Assembly (NCBI RefSeq): GCF_000504285.1
Contig: NZ_KI632511.1
Location: forward strand, 9,158,154 to 9,222,153
Source: Actinospica robiniae DSM 44927
GTDB lineage: Bacteria > Actinomycetota > Actinomycetes > Streptomycetales > Catenulisporaceae
Reading direction: 5' to 3'
Length of the DNA: 64,000 bases
The translations under genes were made by a program, and so were the position numbers. Every line of letters starts with the position of its first letter. Position 1 is the stretch's first letter. The notes below the pieces were generated by a model, which saw nothing but the letters and a program-made list of their open reading frames with translations, was not told where the DNA came from and made no database searches. Positions 43,792-53,579 of the stretch are shown here, piece after piece.

Positions 43792-46700
43792 TCAGCCCAC
43801 CGGTGCGGGCGAGGGCGCGGGCGCCTCCGCCCCCGCCGTGCCGCGGGCCGCTCTCACCCGTCCGGCCGCACCCGGGGCCATCGCCGCGGCGTTGTCCCGC
43901 GCGGCGCTCGCGGGGCCCGGCAGGGCGCACGCCTCGGCCAGCTCGGCCAGTCCGGTGAACCGCGCCGCCGCCCCGGTCTTGTCGCCGAGGCCCGCCTGGA
44001 CGGTGGCCACCCAGCCGATCCCGGTCTCCAGCGCGGTCATCAGCTCCTCGCGCCACGGGTCCTCGGCGTTCGCGGCGTGCGCCTCGCGCAGCAGCTCGGC
44101 CAGGCTGTCGGTGCCCTCCGCCGCCTCCCGGTACGCGCCCGGCAGCAGCCGGCCCAGCGCGTCGTCCGGCGCCGGGTCCGGGTCGATCAGCAGCCGCACC
44201 TTGGACGCCTTGAGCTCGGCCAGCCGGGCCAGCTTGCGCCGGTCCGGGCTCGGCGCCGCGGCCGGCTCGGCGGACTCGCCCCGCTCGGCCGCGGCGGCCG
44301 CCCGGCGTGCGGCCAGCTCGCGCCGCTCGGCCAGCTCGGCCTCGATGATCCGCCCGATCCAGGCCGCCGCGTCGTCGATCAGCGCCAGCGCGCCCTTCGG
44401 GTCCCGGGACACGGTCAGCGCGGCCAGCCGCTCGAGCGCGCAGGCCCGCGGGTCGATCTCGTCGTCCTTCTCGGCCAGCCGGGCCGCCCAGGTGTAGTCG
44501 GCGATGGCCTGCTCGGGCAGCTCCAGCGCGGCGAAGGCCTCGCCGGCGTCGAAGTGGATCCAGCCGACGGTGACCTTGTTCCAGTCCGGCAGCTGCCCGT
44601 AGAGCCTCTTGAGCAGCTCGCGGGCCTGCTCGGACGCGCCGGTGCGGCGCAGGCTGACGATCTGCCCGGCGGTGGCCCGGCGCAGGAAGGCGCGGGCGGT
44701 GAGGCTGCCCCAGCCGTCGCCGATCTGGGCGACCGCGTCCGCGTACATCTCCAGCGCCACCGCGTGCCGCTCGGCCCGCCGGTGCACGTCGGCCAGCAGG
44801 ATCCTCGCGTACGCGGCCTCCTCGGCCCCCTCGCCCGCGGCGAGCACCGCGGCCTCGCGGGCGGCCTCGAGCAGCTCCTCGTCCCGGGCGCCGTCGCGCA
44901 CCTGACGGGCGATCGACTCGGCCCGCAGCAGGGCGATCGGGCCGGTCAGGTCGGCGTCGATGCCGGCGTTGAGCCGGGCCGCCTCGGCCGCCGCGGCCTC
45001 GGCCCGGGCGAAGCGGCCGTGCTGGAGCAGGTTCTGACCCCGCTTCAGCTCGGCGTCGGCCTGCTGCGGGAACTGCAGCGCGTCCCGATACGCGTCCCGG
45101 GCCTTGGCGTACCAGAAGTCCACCCGGTCCGCGGTCTCGGCCACGAAGTCCGGCGCCAGCCCGTACCGGCCGTAGAGCGCGCCGAGGTTCTGCCGCAGGA
45201 ACGCCCAGGCGCCGAGCATGTCCGCCCAGGGCGCGGCGTAGAGCTCGGTGGACAGGTACAGGTCCTTGACCGCGGTGAACTTCTCGTTCGTGGTCGGATT
45301 CTCGACCATGTGGTCCGGGCCGGCCGCCAGGGCCTTGATCTCGATGATCGAGTCCAGCCGGAAGTCGTTGACCAGCAGCAGCATCAGGTCGCCGTCGGTC
45401 AGCCGGCCGGCCGCGTGCCAGGTGCGGGCCCGGGCCACGATCTCGTCCCGCTCGGCCAGCGCAGTGGCCTGATCCCCGGTCAGGTACGCCGAGAGCGCCG
45501 CGATCATCCGGCTCACCAGGGCGTCGCCGGGCCGCTCGCACTGCTGGTAGATCCGCGCCTTCTCCAGCTCCAGAGTCCGGGCCGAGGCGAAGTCGTGCTC
45601 GCGCATCAGCACCGCGGCCCGGTAGCCGGTCAGCCGCGCCTGGTCGGCGAGCGAGCGCGGCGTGCCGAGCGCGGCCACCCGGGCCCAGGCCCCGTTCAGG
45701 TGCGGATGGTCGAGGTAGGCGAGCACCCGGGCCTCGGCCAGCAGCGCGTCCTGCGCGGTCCAGCCCTTCGGCAGGTCCTCCAAGTCCGGCGGCGCGGCCC
45801 AGGGCGCGGGCACCGGCGGGAGCGCCGACTCCCAGAACGCGTCGTCCTCCTCCTCGGCCGGCAGGTCGACCTTGTGCAGGGTCTCCTCGCGCCAGGAGGT
45901 CAGCCGCTCGGTGTAGCGCTCCCGGTCCGCCTCGTCCGCGCACCCGGCGGCATGCGCGGCCAGCCCCGCGTCCAGGCGCTCGCGCAGCTTGTCCGCCGTG
46001 GTCTCGGTGCGGTCGGGCAGCGTGATCGGCAGCTGGGCGTGGCCGCGCAGGCAGAGCAGGTGCAGGAACTGCAGCACCCGGCCGTGGTACCAGGCCACGT
46101 CGTCGTCGAGGGCGGCGTCGAGCAGCTCGACGTGGTCGTGCACGATCCGCAGGAACCCGGCCGCGTCCCGGACCCGGTTCGCGTAGATCATGTGCAGGTC
46201 CAGCGCCCGCCACTGCCCGCTCGCCCGCCGGATCAGCGGGTAGCCGGCCCGGTGGCAGCGCCGGGCCAGGGCCGGGCGGCCGAGCACGAGCGAGAGGAAG
46301 GCCAGCTCGGCGTACGCCTGGATCCGGTGGTCCTCCTCGCAGCGCTGGTCCGGCAGGTCCAGGATCCGCTGCCACAGCTCGGCCGCCCGGGCCCGGTTCT
46401 TGACCGGGCCCTGATACCACTGGGCGGCCACCATCGGGCCCATCGCGTCGCAGTGCGCCCCGGCGTCGCCCGGCTCCTCCACCAGCAGCTCGACCAGCCG
46501 GGTGGCCTCCTTGGGTTCGTCCCGGCGGCGGTGGAACCAGTACCGGGTCCGGTACGGGATGCGCATGCTGTAGCCGCCGTCGCGGTAGAACGCGTCCATC
46601 TCGTCGAGCCGGCGCACGATCTCCTCGGCCGGCACCGCCGGATCGAGGTCGAGCGCCGTGATCACCGGGGCGAAGGTGGTGCGCAGGTTGTAGCGCACCC

Positions 46701-46953
46701 GCGGCTCGATCTCGTCGGCGTGCTCGCGGTACAGCGACCAGGCGCGGTCGAAGAACTCGATCATCCGGGCCTTGTCATCGATCTCCATGTAGTCGTCGGA
46801 GATCCAGATCAGCAGTTTGCACTGGAGCGAGTAGTCCTCGCCCGCCTCGGCCTCGGCCGACAGCCGCAGGTGCCCCTCGATCCGCGCGGGGCCGTACGGC
46901 AGCTGGTCGAGCTCCTCGAACTCCGCCCTGATCCGCTCCGAGTCCATCGCCAT
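43792..46953 (-). CDS. Large TPR-like protein B of a two-gene operon, function unknown
   Basis: This 1053-residue cytoplasmic protein is almost entirely helical, with degenerate tetratricopeptide repeats throughout (for example LPEQAIADYTWAARLAEKDDE near 875). It begins MAMDSERIRAEFEELDQLPYG. A segment near 195-290 (AAELWQRILDLPDQRCEEDH onward, then RCHRAGYPLIRR and GHAQLPITLPD) matches in order a segment of the upstream protein, so the two are paralogues. It starts 5 bp after the upstream stop and is co-translated. No enzymatic domain is visible. It ends with an Ala-rich tail. A scaffold or regulatory role is only inferred from the repeats. Confidence 0.85.
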   Translation of the reverse strand: MAMDSERIRAEFEELDQLPYGPARIEGHLRLSAEAEAGEDYSLQCKLLIWISDDYMEIDDKARMIEFFDRAWSLYREHADEIEPRVRYNLRTTFAPVITALDLDPAVPAEEIVRRLDEMDAFYRDGGYSMRIPYRTRYWFHRRRDEPKEATRLVELLVEEPGDAGAHCDAMGPMVAAQWYQGPVKNRARAAELWQRILDLPDQRCEEDHRIQAYAELAFLSLVLGRPALARRCHRAGYPLIRRASGQWRALDLHMIYANRVRDAAGFLRIVHDHVELLDAALDDDVAWYHGRVLQFLHLLCLRGHAQLPITLPDRTETTADKLRERLDAGLAAHAAGCADEADRERYTERLTSWREETLHKVDLPAEEEDDAFWESALPPVPAPWAAPPDLEDLPKGWTAQDALLAEARVLAYLDHPHLNGAWARVAALGTPRSLADQARLTGYRAAVLMREHDFASARTLELEKARIYQQCERPGDALVSRMIAALSAYLTGDQATALAERDEIVARARTWHAAGRLTDGDLMLLLVNDFRLDSIIEIKALAAGPDHMVENPTTNEKFTAVKDLYLSTELYAAPWADMLGAWAFLRQNLGALYGRYGLAPDFVAETADRVDFWYAKARDAYRDALQFPQQADAELKRGQNLLQHGRFARAEAAAAEAARLNAGIDADLTGPIALLRAESIARQVRDGARDEELLEAAREAAVLAAGEGAEEAAYARILLADVHRRAERHAVALEMYADAVAQIGDGWGSLTARAFLRRATAGQIVSLRRTGASEQARELLKRLYGQLPDWNKVTVGWIHFDAGEAFAALELPEQAIADYTWAARLAEKDDEIDPRACALERLAALTVSRDPKGALALIDDAAAWIGRIIEAELAERRELAARRAAAAAERGESAEPAAAPSPDRRKLARLAELKASKVRLLIDPDPAPDDALGRLLPGAYREAAEGTDSLAELLREAHAANAEDPWREELMTALETGIGWVATVQAGLGDKTGAAARFTGLAELAEACALPGPASAARDNAAAMAPGAAGRVRAARGTAGAEAPAPSPAPVG

Positions 46954-46958
46954 GGCCG

Positions 46959-48947
46959 CTACCGCTCCTCTTCCCGCGCGAACCGGTCCGCCTGCTCCGT
47001 CAGCGTCTTGACCAGGTCCGCGAAGCCCTCCGGGGCCGCCGCCTCGAGCTCGGCCACCAGCTCGCGCAGCCGGCGCTCGGCCCGGCCGGTCGCGCCGTAC
47101 CGGGCGATCTCGATCCGGCCGAGCAGCAGCGCGCAGTCGGCGATCCGGCCGTAGAGCCCCAGCAGGTCCTCGGTGCCCTCGGCCTCGGCGCGGGCACGCG
47201 CCCCGGAGCCCAGCACCCGGCGCATGCCGCTCAGCGCCGCGGCGGCGTCCTGCTCCGCCAGCACCGGATCCGCCTCGGCGGTCAGCTCGGCGCGCTGGAA
47301 GTGGGTCTCGGCCAGCTCGAGCCGCAGCGCGTCGCGGCGGGAGACGTCCGGCTCGCCCTCGAGCCGGCGCACCAGCGCCGTGCCCGCCTCGTCCATCAGG
47401 TCCGTGCCGTCGTCGCGGCCGGCCCGGAACTCCAGCCAGGCCGCCGAACGCAGGCACCTGATCCGCACCAGCAGCCGCTCCGGGTCCTGCCCGGCCAGCC
47501 GCGCGGCGCGCAGGAAGGCGTCCGCGGCCGGCCCCGGCAGCTCGGCGTCGCGCAGCGCGTAGGCCGCGCCGACCGTCATCTCGAACAGGATCGTGTCGTC
47601 CGGCCAGTGCTCGAGCCGGGCGCGCAGCCGCTCGAGCACGGCCAGGCCCTCGTCCTCGGCGCCCAGCGCGAGCAGGGCCCTGATGTACTGCATCTGGTGC
47701 CGGGCCAGCGTCGCGCCGTACTCCTCCGGGTCCCAGAACGACTCGTCGTCGAGCTCGGCGAACGAACGCTGATACAGCCCGACCGAGGCCCGCCGGCGCC
47801 CGGTGAAGGCCAGCGCGTCGGCCGCGCGCAGCCGGGCCAGGGCCGCCTCGGCGCCGCGGTCCTCCGCGGTGTAGATCTCCGCGGCCTCCAGGGCCGGCGC
47901 GACCGCCTCGGCCTCCCGCCCGTCCAGCTCCCACAGCGCGGTGGCCAGGGTCAGCGCCGCCGGGCCGCGCAGCCGCGCGTCCACGCAGTCCATCACCGCC
48001 GCGCGGGCCAGGCGCACCGCCTGGTGCGAGTCGGACACCAGCCGGGAGAGGTTCATCTCCGCGCGGGCCGCGTACCAGGGCGCGCCGGCGGCCATCGACC
48101 GCTCGATCACCTGCTGCAGGGCCGGCTCGACCTCGTCCAGCTCGCCGGCCTGGAACAGCGTGTCGCTGAGTGCGTAGAGGTCCCCGGTGCCGGGGACCTC
48201 CAGATGTGCCGCGGCCGGTTCGGCGTACGGGGGAGCGGCGCCGGCCGGCTCGCGCAGCGTGCTGCGCACCGGCAGCGGCAGCCGGCCGAGCGCGGGCTGT
48301 CGCAGACGCCGGATGTGCAGCCGGGCGGTGTAGCCGGGGGCGACGCCCTCCTCGGCCTCGGCCCGGGCGATCCGGGCCGCGAGCGAGTCGAGCTCGGCGT
48401 CGACGAAGCCGCGCAGCACGCTGACCGTCAGCTCCTCGCCGCCCGGCACGTGCGCGCCCGGGGAGGGGGGCATCGGCACCGGCAGCTCGGCGTGCCCGAG
48501 CGCGGCCAGCCGGGCCAGCAGCACGCTCGCGCCGGTGAGGAACTCGGCCTGCGCGGCGATCCCGGGCGCCGGCTCGGTGAGCCAGTCGGCGTGCTCGGCC
48601 AGCAGCTCGAGGCCGCGGTGCTCGTTGCCGGTCAGCGCGCAGAACTCCAGGTGCTCGCCGATCGCGCCGCGGAAGGCGGGCTTGCGGCGGGCGAGGCGGT
48701 AGCCGTATTCGTGCGCGTGCACGGCCCGGTCGAGCTCGTCCCGGCGCAGCAGCACCAGCAGGCAGGCGCCGAGCACGCCCTGCGGCTGGTGGTCGCACAG
48801 CAGGTCGCCCTCGAGCACCGGCGCCCAGATCTCCAGCGCCCGTTCGTCCTGGCGCAACGCCGCCGCCTCGGCCCCTTCGGCATGCCGCGCGCACGCGGCG
48901 CAGTCCCGGCGGCGGCCCATCTGCCCGCCGAGCCAGCTCTCGTACAC
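46959..48947 (-). CDS. Large TPR-like protein A of a two-gene operon, function unknown
   Basis: This 662-residue helical repeat protein starts at GTG 48947 behind GGGAGGGA, and an 18-codon extension upstream has no ribosome site. Near the N-terminus it has RRRDCAACARHAEG and then LLCDHQPQ, a Cys-x-x-Cys plus Cys-x-His set that could bind zinc. ALEIWAPVLEGDLLCDHQ, HEYGYRLARRKPAFRGA and GHAELPVPMP correspond in order to segments of protein B. Repeats of TPR type follow to the end. No signal peptide or catalytic domain is seen. Confidence 0.85.
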   Translation of the reverse strand: MYESWLGGQMGRRRDCAACARHAEGAEAAALRQDERALEIWAPVLEGDLLCDHQPQGVLGACLLVLLRRDELDRAVHAHEYGYRLARRKPAFRGAIGEHLEFCALTGNEHRGLELLAEHADWLTEPAPGIAAQAEFLTGASVLLARLAALGHAELPVPMPPSPGAHVPGGEELTVSVLRGFVDAELDSLAARIARAEAEEGVAPGYTARLHIRRLRQPALGRLPLPVRSTLREPAGAAPPYAEPAAAHLEVPGTGDLYALSDTLFQAGELDEVEPALQQVIERSMAAGAPWYAARAEMNLSRLVSDSHQAVRLARAAVMDCVDARLRGPAALTLATALWELDGREAEAVAPALEAAEIYTAEDRGAEAALARLRAADALAFTGRRRASVGLYQRSFAELDDESFWDPEEYGATLARHQMQYIRALLALGAEDEGLAVLERLRARLEHWPDDTILFEMTVGAAYALRDAELPGPAADAFLRAARLAGQDPERLLVRIRCLRSAAWLEFRAGRDDGTDLMDEAGTALVRRLEGEPDVSRRDALRLELAETHFQRAELTAEADPVLAEQDAAAALSGMRRVLGSGARARAEAEGTEDLLGLYGRIADCALLLGRIEIARYGATGRAERRLRELVAELEAAAPEGFADLVKTLTEQADRFAREEER

Positions 48948-49304
48948 TGCCGATCCCTCCCGGTCCGCCGCTTCTCCCCGCGGTCGCGCGCCCAGCCACA
49001 ACTTACCTTACGAGGCCTGGCTGATCGCGGGCAGGCGGATCATGCAGGTGTGGCCGAAGCGTGTCAGAGGCCTGGCGCGCGGGGCGCGACGCGCCGGCAA
49101 CTTCCCAGGGTGGCGGGCGCATGGTGCGGCCGGGTGCGGGAACCTGTGCTCAGGTCTCCCGGACGGGCCCGTCCGGCGCGGCCCGCCCGCGGCCGCGCAA
49201 CTGGACAAAGGCCCCGGCGCGTCGGTTAGATTCGGGGGAAGGCTCAGCATGCGACGGGGCGTGACGCCGGCCAGATATGTCAAGAGGGACGAGGCGGTAG
49301 AGGC
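48948..49304. other. Divergent promoter region, TPR operon and PBP
   Basis: This is 357 bp. TTAGAT (49224-49229) is a possible -10 for the PBP gene. An inverted CCGGACGGGCCCGTCCGG palindrome lies near 49158-49175. No gene is recognised; an 88-codon frame here is not supported by codon bias. Confidence 0.5.
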
Positions 49305-51764
49305 ATGACGGACGCACCGGTCGGCGACGGTCGGGACAGCGGAACCGCTACGGACGTCGAGGACTCGCCCACCGCGTCGAGTCCGCCGCGCATCCCGGTC
49401 TCCGAGGTGCCCGAGCTCGAGCCGGAGGACGGGGCCGAGACGGAGCCCGACGCGGACGAGGACGACGCCGGCGACGCGGACGAGGCCGAGGACCCGGCGC
49501 TGGCGGAGACGACCGTCGTCGCGCCGCGCAAGCCCGACCCGGCCGAGGTCGACGAGCCCGAGGAGCGGTCGCAGGACCGGGGCGAAAGCCCCGCCGAAGC
49601 CGGCGACGACGACGAGACGCGCCTCGAGGAGGAGTCCGAGCCGCCCGCCGCCGAACCCGCGCAGACCGCCGAGGCCGAAGCCGAGGCCCGCCGGGTCGCG
49701 CTGGCCGAGGTCGAAGAGACGACGCTGATACCGAAGGTCGCCGAGGCCAAGCCGGTGGAGACCACCACGGTCATGCCCGCCGTCGCGCCCGAGTCCGACA
49801 TGGCCCGCCGCCCCTATTCCGACGCCACCGCCGCAGGCACCTCGCCCGCCGCCCGCCGCGCCTACCGCGCCCCGTCCGCCGAGCAGCACCGGCAGGCGCC
49901 GAAGGGCTATGCCCGCGAGGCCGCGGCGGCCCCGGCGTGGACCGCGGCCCCCACCCCCATCCCCGCCCCCGCCACGGACCCGGCCGAGGCCACCCAGGCC
50001 GCGCGCAAGGCCCGTTACAGCTACCGGCCGCCGGAGTTCCACACGGTCGACCCGCAGCGCGACGAGCTGCCCCCGCCGCACAACTTCCAGCTCGACCAGC
50101 GCGAGGTCGACGGCGACGACCGCCGCCCGCGCAGCATGGTCCGGCGCGTCCTGCTGGTCACCGGCGGCCTCGCGGTGGCCGCGGCGGCCGGGCTGACCGC
50201 CGCCGGCAAGATCAAGGTCCCCGGCACCACCCCCGCCATCCCCACCGTCGGCTTCTCCCCGGCGGCCGAGACCGGCGCGTCCTCGTCCACCCAGACCGGC
50301 ACCGCGTTCCTCACGGCCTGGCAGAACGAGCAGTTCGAGGCGGCGGCGAACATCACCGACGACCCCGGCGCCGCGCTCGCCGCGCTCCAGGAGTACAAGA
50401 AGGTCCTCGGCGTCAGCGGCATGGTGGTCAACCCCAACCCGGCCAACAGCGTGGGCTGGATGACGTACTCGATCACCACCCAGGCCGGCACGCCGATGGG
50501 GGAGTGGCAGTACGCCGGCGGCTTCGCCACCTACTCGAAGCAGATCGACGGCTACACCCGCTGGTTCGTCAAGTGGGACCCGGCGATCCTCTACACCTCG
50601 CTCAAGACCGGCTACAAGCTGGCCATCCGCAAGACCCCGGCCAGCATCAAGGGCCTGGTGGACCGCAACGGCAAGACGATCGATGCGACCGCGCACCCGA
50701 GCCTGGCCGGGATCATCCTGCTGGTGACGAAGTCGGCCGAGGCCTCCGGCGGCACGGCCGGCCAGGACATCATCATGACCGACGCCAAGGGCAAGCAGCT
50801 GGCCACGGTCACCACCCTGACCAAGCCGATCGACAACGGCACCGTCGCCACCACGCTGGACCTCGACGTGCAGACCGCGGCCGAGGCGGCGGTGACCAAG
50901 CACGCCGACAGCTCGGTGGTGGCCATCCAGCCGTCCACCGGCCACATCCTGGCCATCGCGAACCACACCACCAGCCAGTACTACGACGACGCGCTGCTGG
51001 CCGGGGTCGCACCCGGCTCCACCTTCAAGATCATCACCTCGGCCGCGCTGCTGTCCAAGGGGCTGACCACCCTCGACAGCTCGGCGCCCTGCCCGGCGAC
51101 GATAACGATCGACACGACGGTGCTGCACAACAGCGAGGGCGAGGCCGGCGACTACACCTACAAGACCGACTTCGCCACGTCCTGCAACAACGCCTTCTCC
51201 AGCTTCTGGAACCACTCCGGGATGACCGGGAACCTCCTCGCGGACACCGCGCTGAAGTACTTCGGCCTCAATCAGGCGTGGGACATCGGCCTGGGCCAGA
51301 AGGCCACGTACATGGACATCCCGAAGAACCTCACCCGCGGCGACCTGGCCGAGTCCCTGGTCGGCCAGGGCAAGGTGGTCTCCTGCCCGCTGGCCATGTG
51401 CTCGGTGGCCGCGACGGTGGCCAACGGCAGCTTCAAGCAGCCGATCCTGCTGCCCGGACAGAAGCAGCTGACCGCGACGCCGCTCGGCTCCGGACTCCAG
51501 GGCAACCTCAAGACCCTGATGGCCAGCGTGATCTCCTCGGGCACCGCCGCGTCCGTGGGCTTCCCGAACAACGGGCACTTCTACGGCAAGACCGGCACCG
51601 CCGAGGTCGGCAGCCCGCCGAACGTGTACAACAACAGCTGGTTCGTGGTCTTCAACGACCAGCACGACCTGGCCGTCTGCGCCCTGTCGATCAAGGGCGG
51701 CTACGGTGCCTCCGTCGGCGCCCCCGAGTGCCTGAAGGTGTTCCAGAAGATGGGCTACGCCTAA
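49305..51764 (+). CDS. Penicillin-binding transpeptidase with long acidic N-terminus
   Basis: This 819-residue protein crosslinks peptidoglycan. The first 275 residues are cytoplasmic, acidic and disordered (many Glu, Asp, Pro), ending near DRRPRSMVRR. One membrane segment follows (about 282-302), then an NTF2-like/MecA-N type domain (about 315-420). The transpeptidase domain has the Ser-x-x-Lys motif in APGSTFKII, SCNN as the Ser-x-Asn motif, and YGKTGTAEVG. The architecture is that of a class B PBP, perhaps a cell-division or sporulation type. It is monocistronic with a strong terminator. Confidence 0.92.
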   Translation: MTDAPVGDGRDSGTATDVEDSPTASSPPRIPVSEVPELEPEDGAETEPDADEDDAGDADEAEDPALAETTVVAPRKPDPAEVDEPEERSQDRGESPAEAGDDDETRLEEESEPPAAEPAQTAEAEAEARRVALAEVEETTLIPKVAEAKPVETTTVMPAVAPESDMARRPYSDATAAGTSPAARRAYRAPSAEQHRQAPKGYAREAAAAPAWTAAPTPIPAPATDPAEATQAARKARYSYRPPEFHTVDPQRDELPPPHNFQLDQREVDGDDRRPRSMVRRVLLVTGGLAVAAAAGLTAAGKIKVPGTTPAIPTVGFSPAAETGASSSTQTGTAFLTAWQNEQFEAAANITDDPGAALAALQEYKKVLGVSGMVVNPNPANSVGWMTYSITTQAGTPMGEWQYAGGFATYSKQIDGYTRWFVKWDPAILYTSLKTGYKLAIRKTPASIKGLVDRNGKTIDATAHPSLAGIILLVTKSAEASGGTAGQDIIMTDAKGKQLATVTTLTKPIDNGTVATTLDLDVQTAAEAAVTKHADSSVVAIQPSTGHILAIANHTTSQYYDDALLAGVAPGSTFKIITSAALLSKGLTTLDSSAPCPATITIDTTVLHNSEGEAGDYTYKTDFATSCNNAFSSFWNHSGMTGNLLADTALKYFGLNQAWDIGLGQKATYMDIPKNLTRGDLAESLVGQGKVVSCPLAMCSVAATVANGSFKQPILLPGQKQLTATPLGSGLQGNLKTLMASVISSGTAASVGFPNNGHFYGKTGTAEVGSPPNVYNNSWFVVFNDQHDLAVCALSIKGGYGASVGAPECLKVFQKMGYA

Positions 51765-51772
51765 AAGCGAGA

Positions 51773-51810
51773 GCGCGGCCGGGGTGCGCACCTGCGCACC
51801 CCGGCCGCGC
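51773..51810. terminator. Bidirectional terminator, 17-bp stem
   Basis: A 17-bp perfect stem (51773-51789 with 51794-51810) with loop ACCT starts 8 bases after the PBP stop and lies 10 bp from the stop of the convergent FAH-family gene. Confidence 0.9.
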
Positions 51811-51820
51811 CGTCGTCGTA

Positions 51821-52675
51821 TCAGGCCGCTGCGAACTCCTGCCGGGCCCGGCCGAGCCCGTCGATCTCCAGCTCCACGACGTCCCCGGCGCGCAGGTACG
51901 GCTTGTCCGGCAGGCCCAGCGCGACGCCCGCGGGGGTGCCGGTGTTGATCACGTCGCCGGGCTCGAGGCGCATGTACTGGCTCAGGTACCACACCAGGTA
52001 CGGCACGTCGAAGATCATGTTGGCGGTGCTGCCGTTCTGCCGCGGCGTGCCGTTGACCGACAACCGCAGCCCCAGCTTGCCCGGATCGCCGACCTCGTCC
52101 GCGGTCACCAGGTAGGGGCCGAGCGGGTTGAAGGTCTCACAGCTCTTGCCCAGGTCCCACTGGTGTGACTGCTCGAGCTGGAACTCGCGCTCGGAGACGT
52201 CGTTGCTGATCGCGTAGCCGGCCACGTGTGCCAGCGCGTCCTCGGGGCCGGCGAGGTAACGCGCCTCGCGGCCGATCACCACCGCCAGCTCCACCTCCCA
52301 GTCGGTCCGGGTCGAGCCGCGCGGGATCAGCACCTCGTCGTACGGGCCGACCACGGTGTACGAGGCCTTCATGAACACGACGGGCCGCGGCGGGATCTGG
52401 GCGCCGGTCTCCTGCGCGTGGTCGCGGTAGTTCAGGCCGATGCACACCACCTTGCCCGGGCGCGCCACGGCCGGCCCTATCCGGGCCTCCGCCGCGCCGG
52501 CCAGCTCGGGCAGCTCGCCCGCCGCCAGCGCCGCGCGCACCCGCGCGATCCCGTCCCCGCCGAAGAACGCCCCGTCCAGATCCGGGGTCAGCGCGGAAAG
52601 GTCCAGGATCCGGTCATCGTCCGAGAGCACCGCGGGGACCTCCCGGCCCGGCTCTCCCACTCGCAGCAGTTTCAT
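51821..52675 (-). CDS. Fumarylacetoacetate hydrolase family protein
   Basis: This 284-residue enzyme of the FAH superfamily has CIGLNYRDHAQE near residue 78, RPVVFMKASYTVVG, the metal ligands in TDWEVELAVVIG, GYAISNDVSERE, and the C-terminal GDVINTGTPAGVALG. Members cleave or decarboxylate 2-oxo diacid-like compounds in aromatic or sugar degradation; the substrate is unknown. The ATG at 52675 lies 7 bases after TAGTCT (52683-52688, minus strand), predicting a leaderless mRNA. It is divergent from the SpoU methyltransferase gene. Confidence 0.92.
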   Translation of the reverse strand: MKLLRVGEPGREVPAVLSDDDRILDLSALTPDLDGAFFGGDGIARVRAALAAGELPELAGAAEARIGPAVARPGKVVCIGLNYRDHAQETGAQIPPRPVVFMKASYTVVGPYDEVLIPRGSTRTDWEVELAVVIGREARYLAGPEDALAHVAGYAISNDVSEREFQLEQSHQWDLGKSCETFNPLGPYLVTADEVGDPGKLGLRLSVNGTPRQNGSTANMIFDVPYLVWYLSQYMRLEPGDVINTGTPAGVALGLPDKPYLRAGDVVELEIDGLGRARQEFAAA

Positions 52676-52763
52676 GGCCCCGAGACTAGGGCCGAGCACG
52701 GCTCCGGCGCAAGAATCATCGGATGTCTCGCCCGCGAAGCCGGACCGGCTAGGCTCGTCTCCC

Positions 52764-53579
52764 GTGACCAGCATCGAAGACCAGCTCGTGCGGATCGAGG
52801 ATCCGGCCGATCCGCGCCTGACGGACTATCTGGACCTGACCGACATGGAGCTGCGCAAGCGCACCGAGCCCGAGCGAGGCCTGTTCATCGCCGAGGGCGA
52901 CAAGGTGATCCAGCGCGCGGTCCAAGCCGGGCATCCGATGCGTTCGATGCTGCTCTCGGACAAGTGGCTGCCGCTGATGACCCCGGTGCTCGAAGCCACC
53001 GGCGCCACCGCCTTCGTCGGCGAACCCGCGCTGCTCGAGCAGGTCACCGGCTTCCACGTGCACCGCGGCGCCCTCGCCGCGATGGCCCGCACCCCCCTGC
53101 CGGAGGCCGCCGAAGTCCTCGACGGCGCGCGCCGCATCGTCGTGCTCGAAGGCGTGAACAACCACACGAACGTCGGCGCGATCTTCCGCGGCGCGGCAGC
53201 CCTCGGCATGGACGCGGTGCTCCTCGCCCCCGACTGCGCCGACCCGCTCTACCGCCGCTCCGTCCGGGTGTCGATGGGCACGGTCTTCGCGATCCCGTGG
53301 ACCAAGCTCGAACCCTGGCCCCAGGCGCTCGGCCTGCTCGAAGAACACGGCTACCGCCGCATCGCCCTCACCCCCGCAGCCGACGCGGTCGACCTGCGCG
53401 AGCTGCGCCTCGAGAAGGAGCAGAAAGCCGCACTCTTCCTCGGCTCCGAAGGCGAGGGCCTCACCCCCCGCGCCTTCGCCGCCTGCGACCTGAAGGTCCG
53501 CATCCCCATGGCCGCCGGCGTCGACTCGCTCAACGTTGCGGCCGCCTCCGCTGTCGCCTGCTACGCGCTTGCTTTGTAG
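52764..53579 (+). CDS. TrmH/SpoU-family RNA 2'-O-methyltransferase
   Basis: This 271-residue SPOUT enzyme methylates ribose in rRNA or tRNA using SAM. It has a substrate-binding N-terminal domain (LFIAEGDKVIQRAV) and the knotted SPOUT domain. The SPOUT motifs are motif 1 EGVNNHTNVGAIFRGAAALG, motif 2 ALFLGSEGEGLTPR, and motif 3 VRIPMAAGVDSLNVAAASAV. The start is GTG 52764, 8 bases after TAGGCT (52750-52755), probably leaderless. The exact RNA target is not evident. Confidence 0.93.
   Translation: MTSIEDQLVRIEDPADPRLTDYLDLTDMELRKRTEPERGLFIAEGDKVIQRAVQAGHPMRSMLLSDKWLPLMTPVLEATGATAFVGEPALLEQVTGFHVHRGALAAMARTPLPEAAEVLDGARRIVVLEGVNNHTNVGAIFRGAAALGMDAVLLAPDCADPLYRRSVRVSMGTVFAIPWTKLEPWPQALGLLEEHGYRRIALTPAADAVDLRELRLEKEQKAALFLGSEGEGLTPRAFAACDLKVRIPMAAGVDSLNVAAASAVACYALAL

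Noticed and set aside
43792-48999. 1735-codon frame spanning both TPR genes
   Set aside because: Upstream of 46953 this frame is out of register with protein A and gives Arg/Gly-rich nonsense; two separate genes fit ribosome sites and composition.
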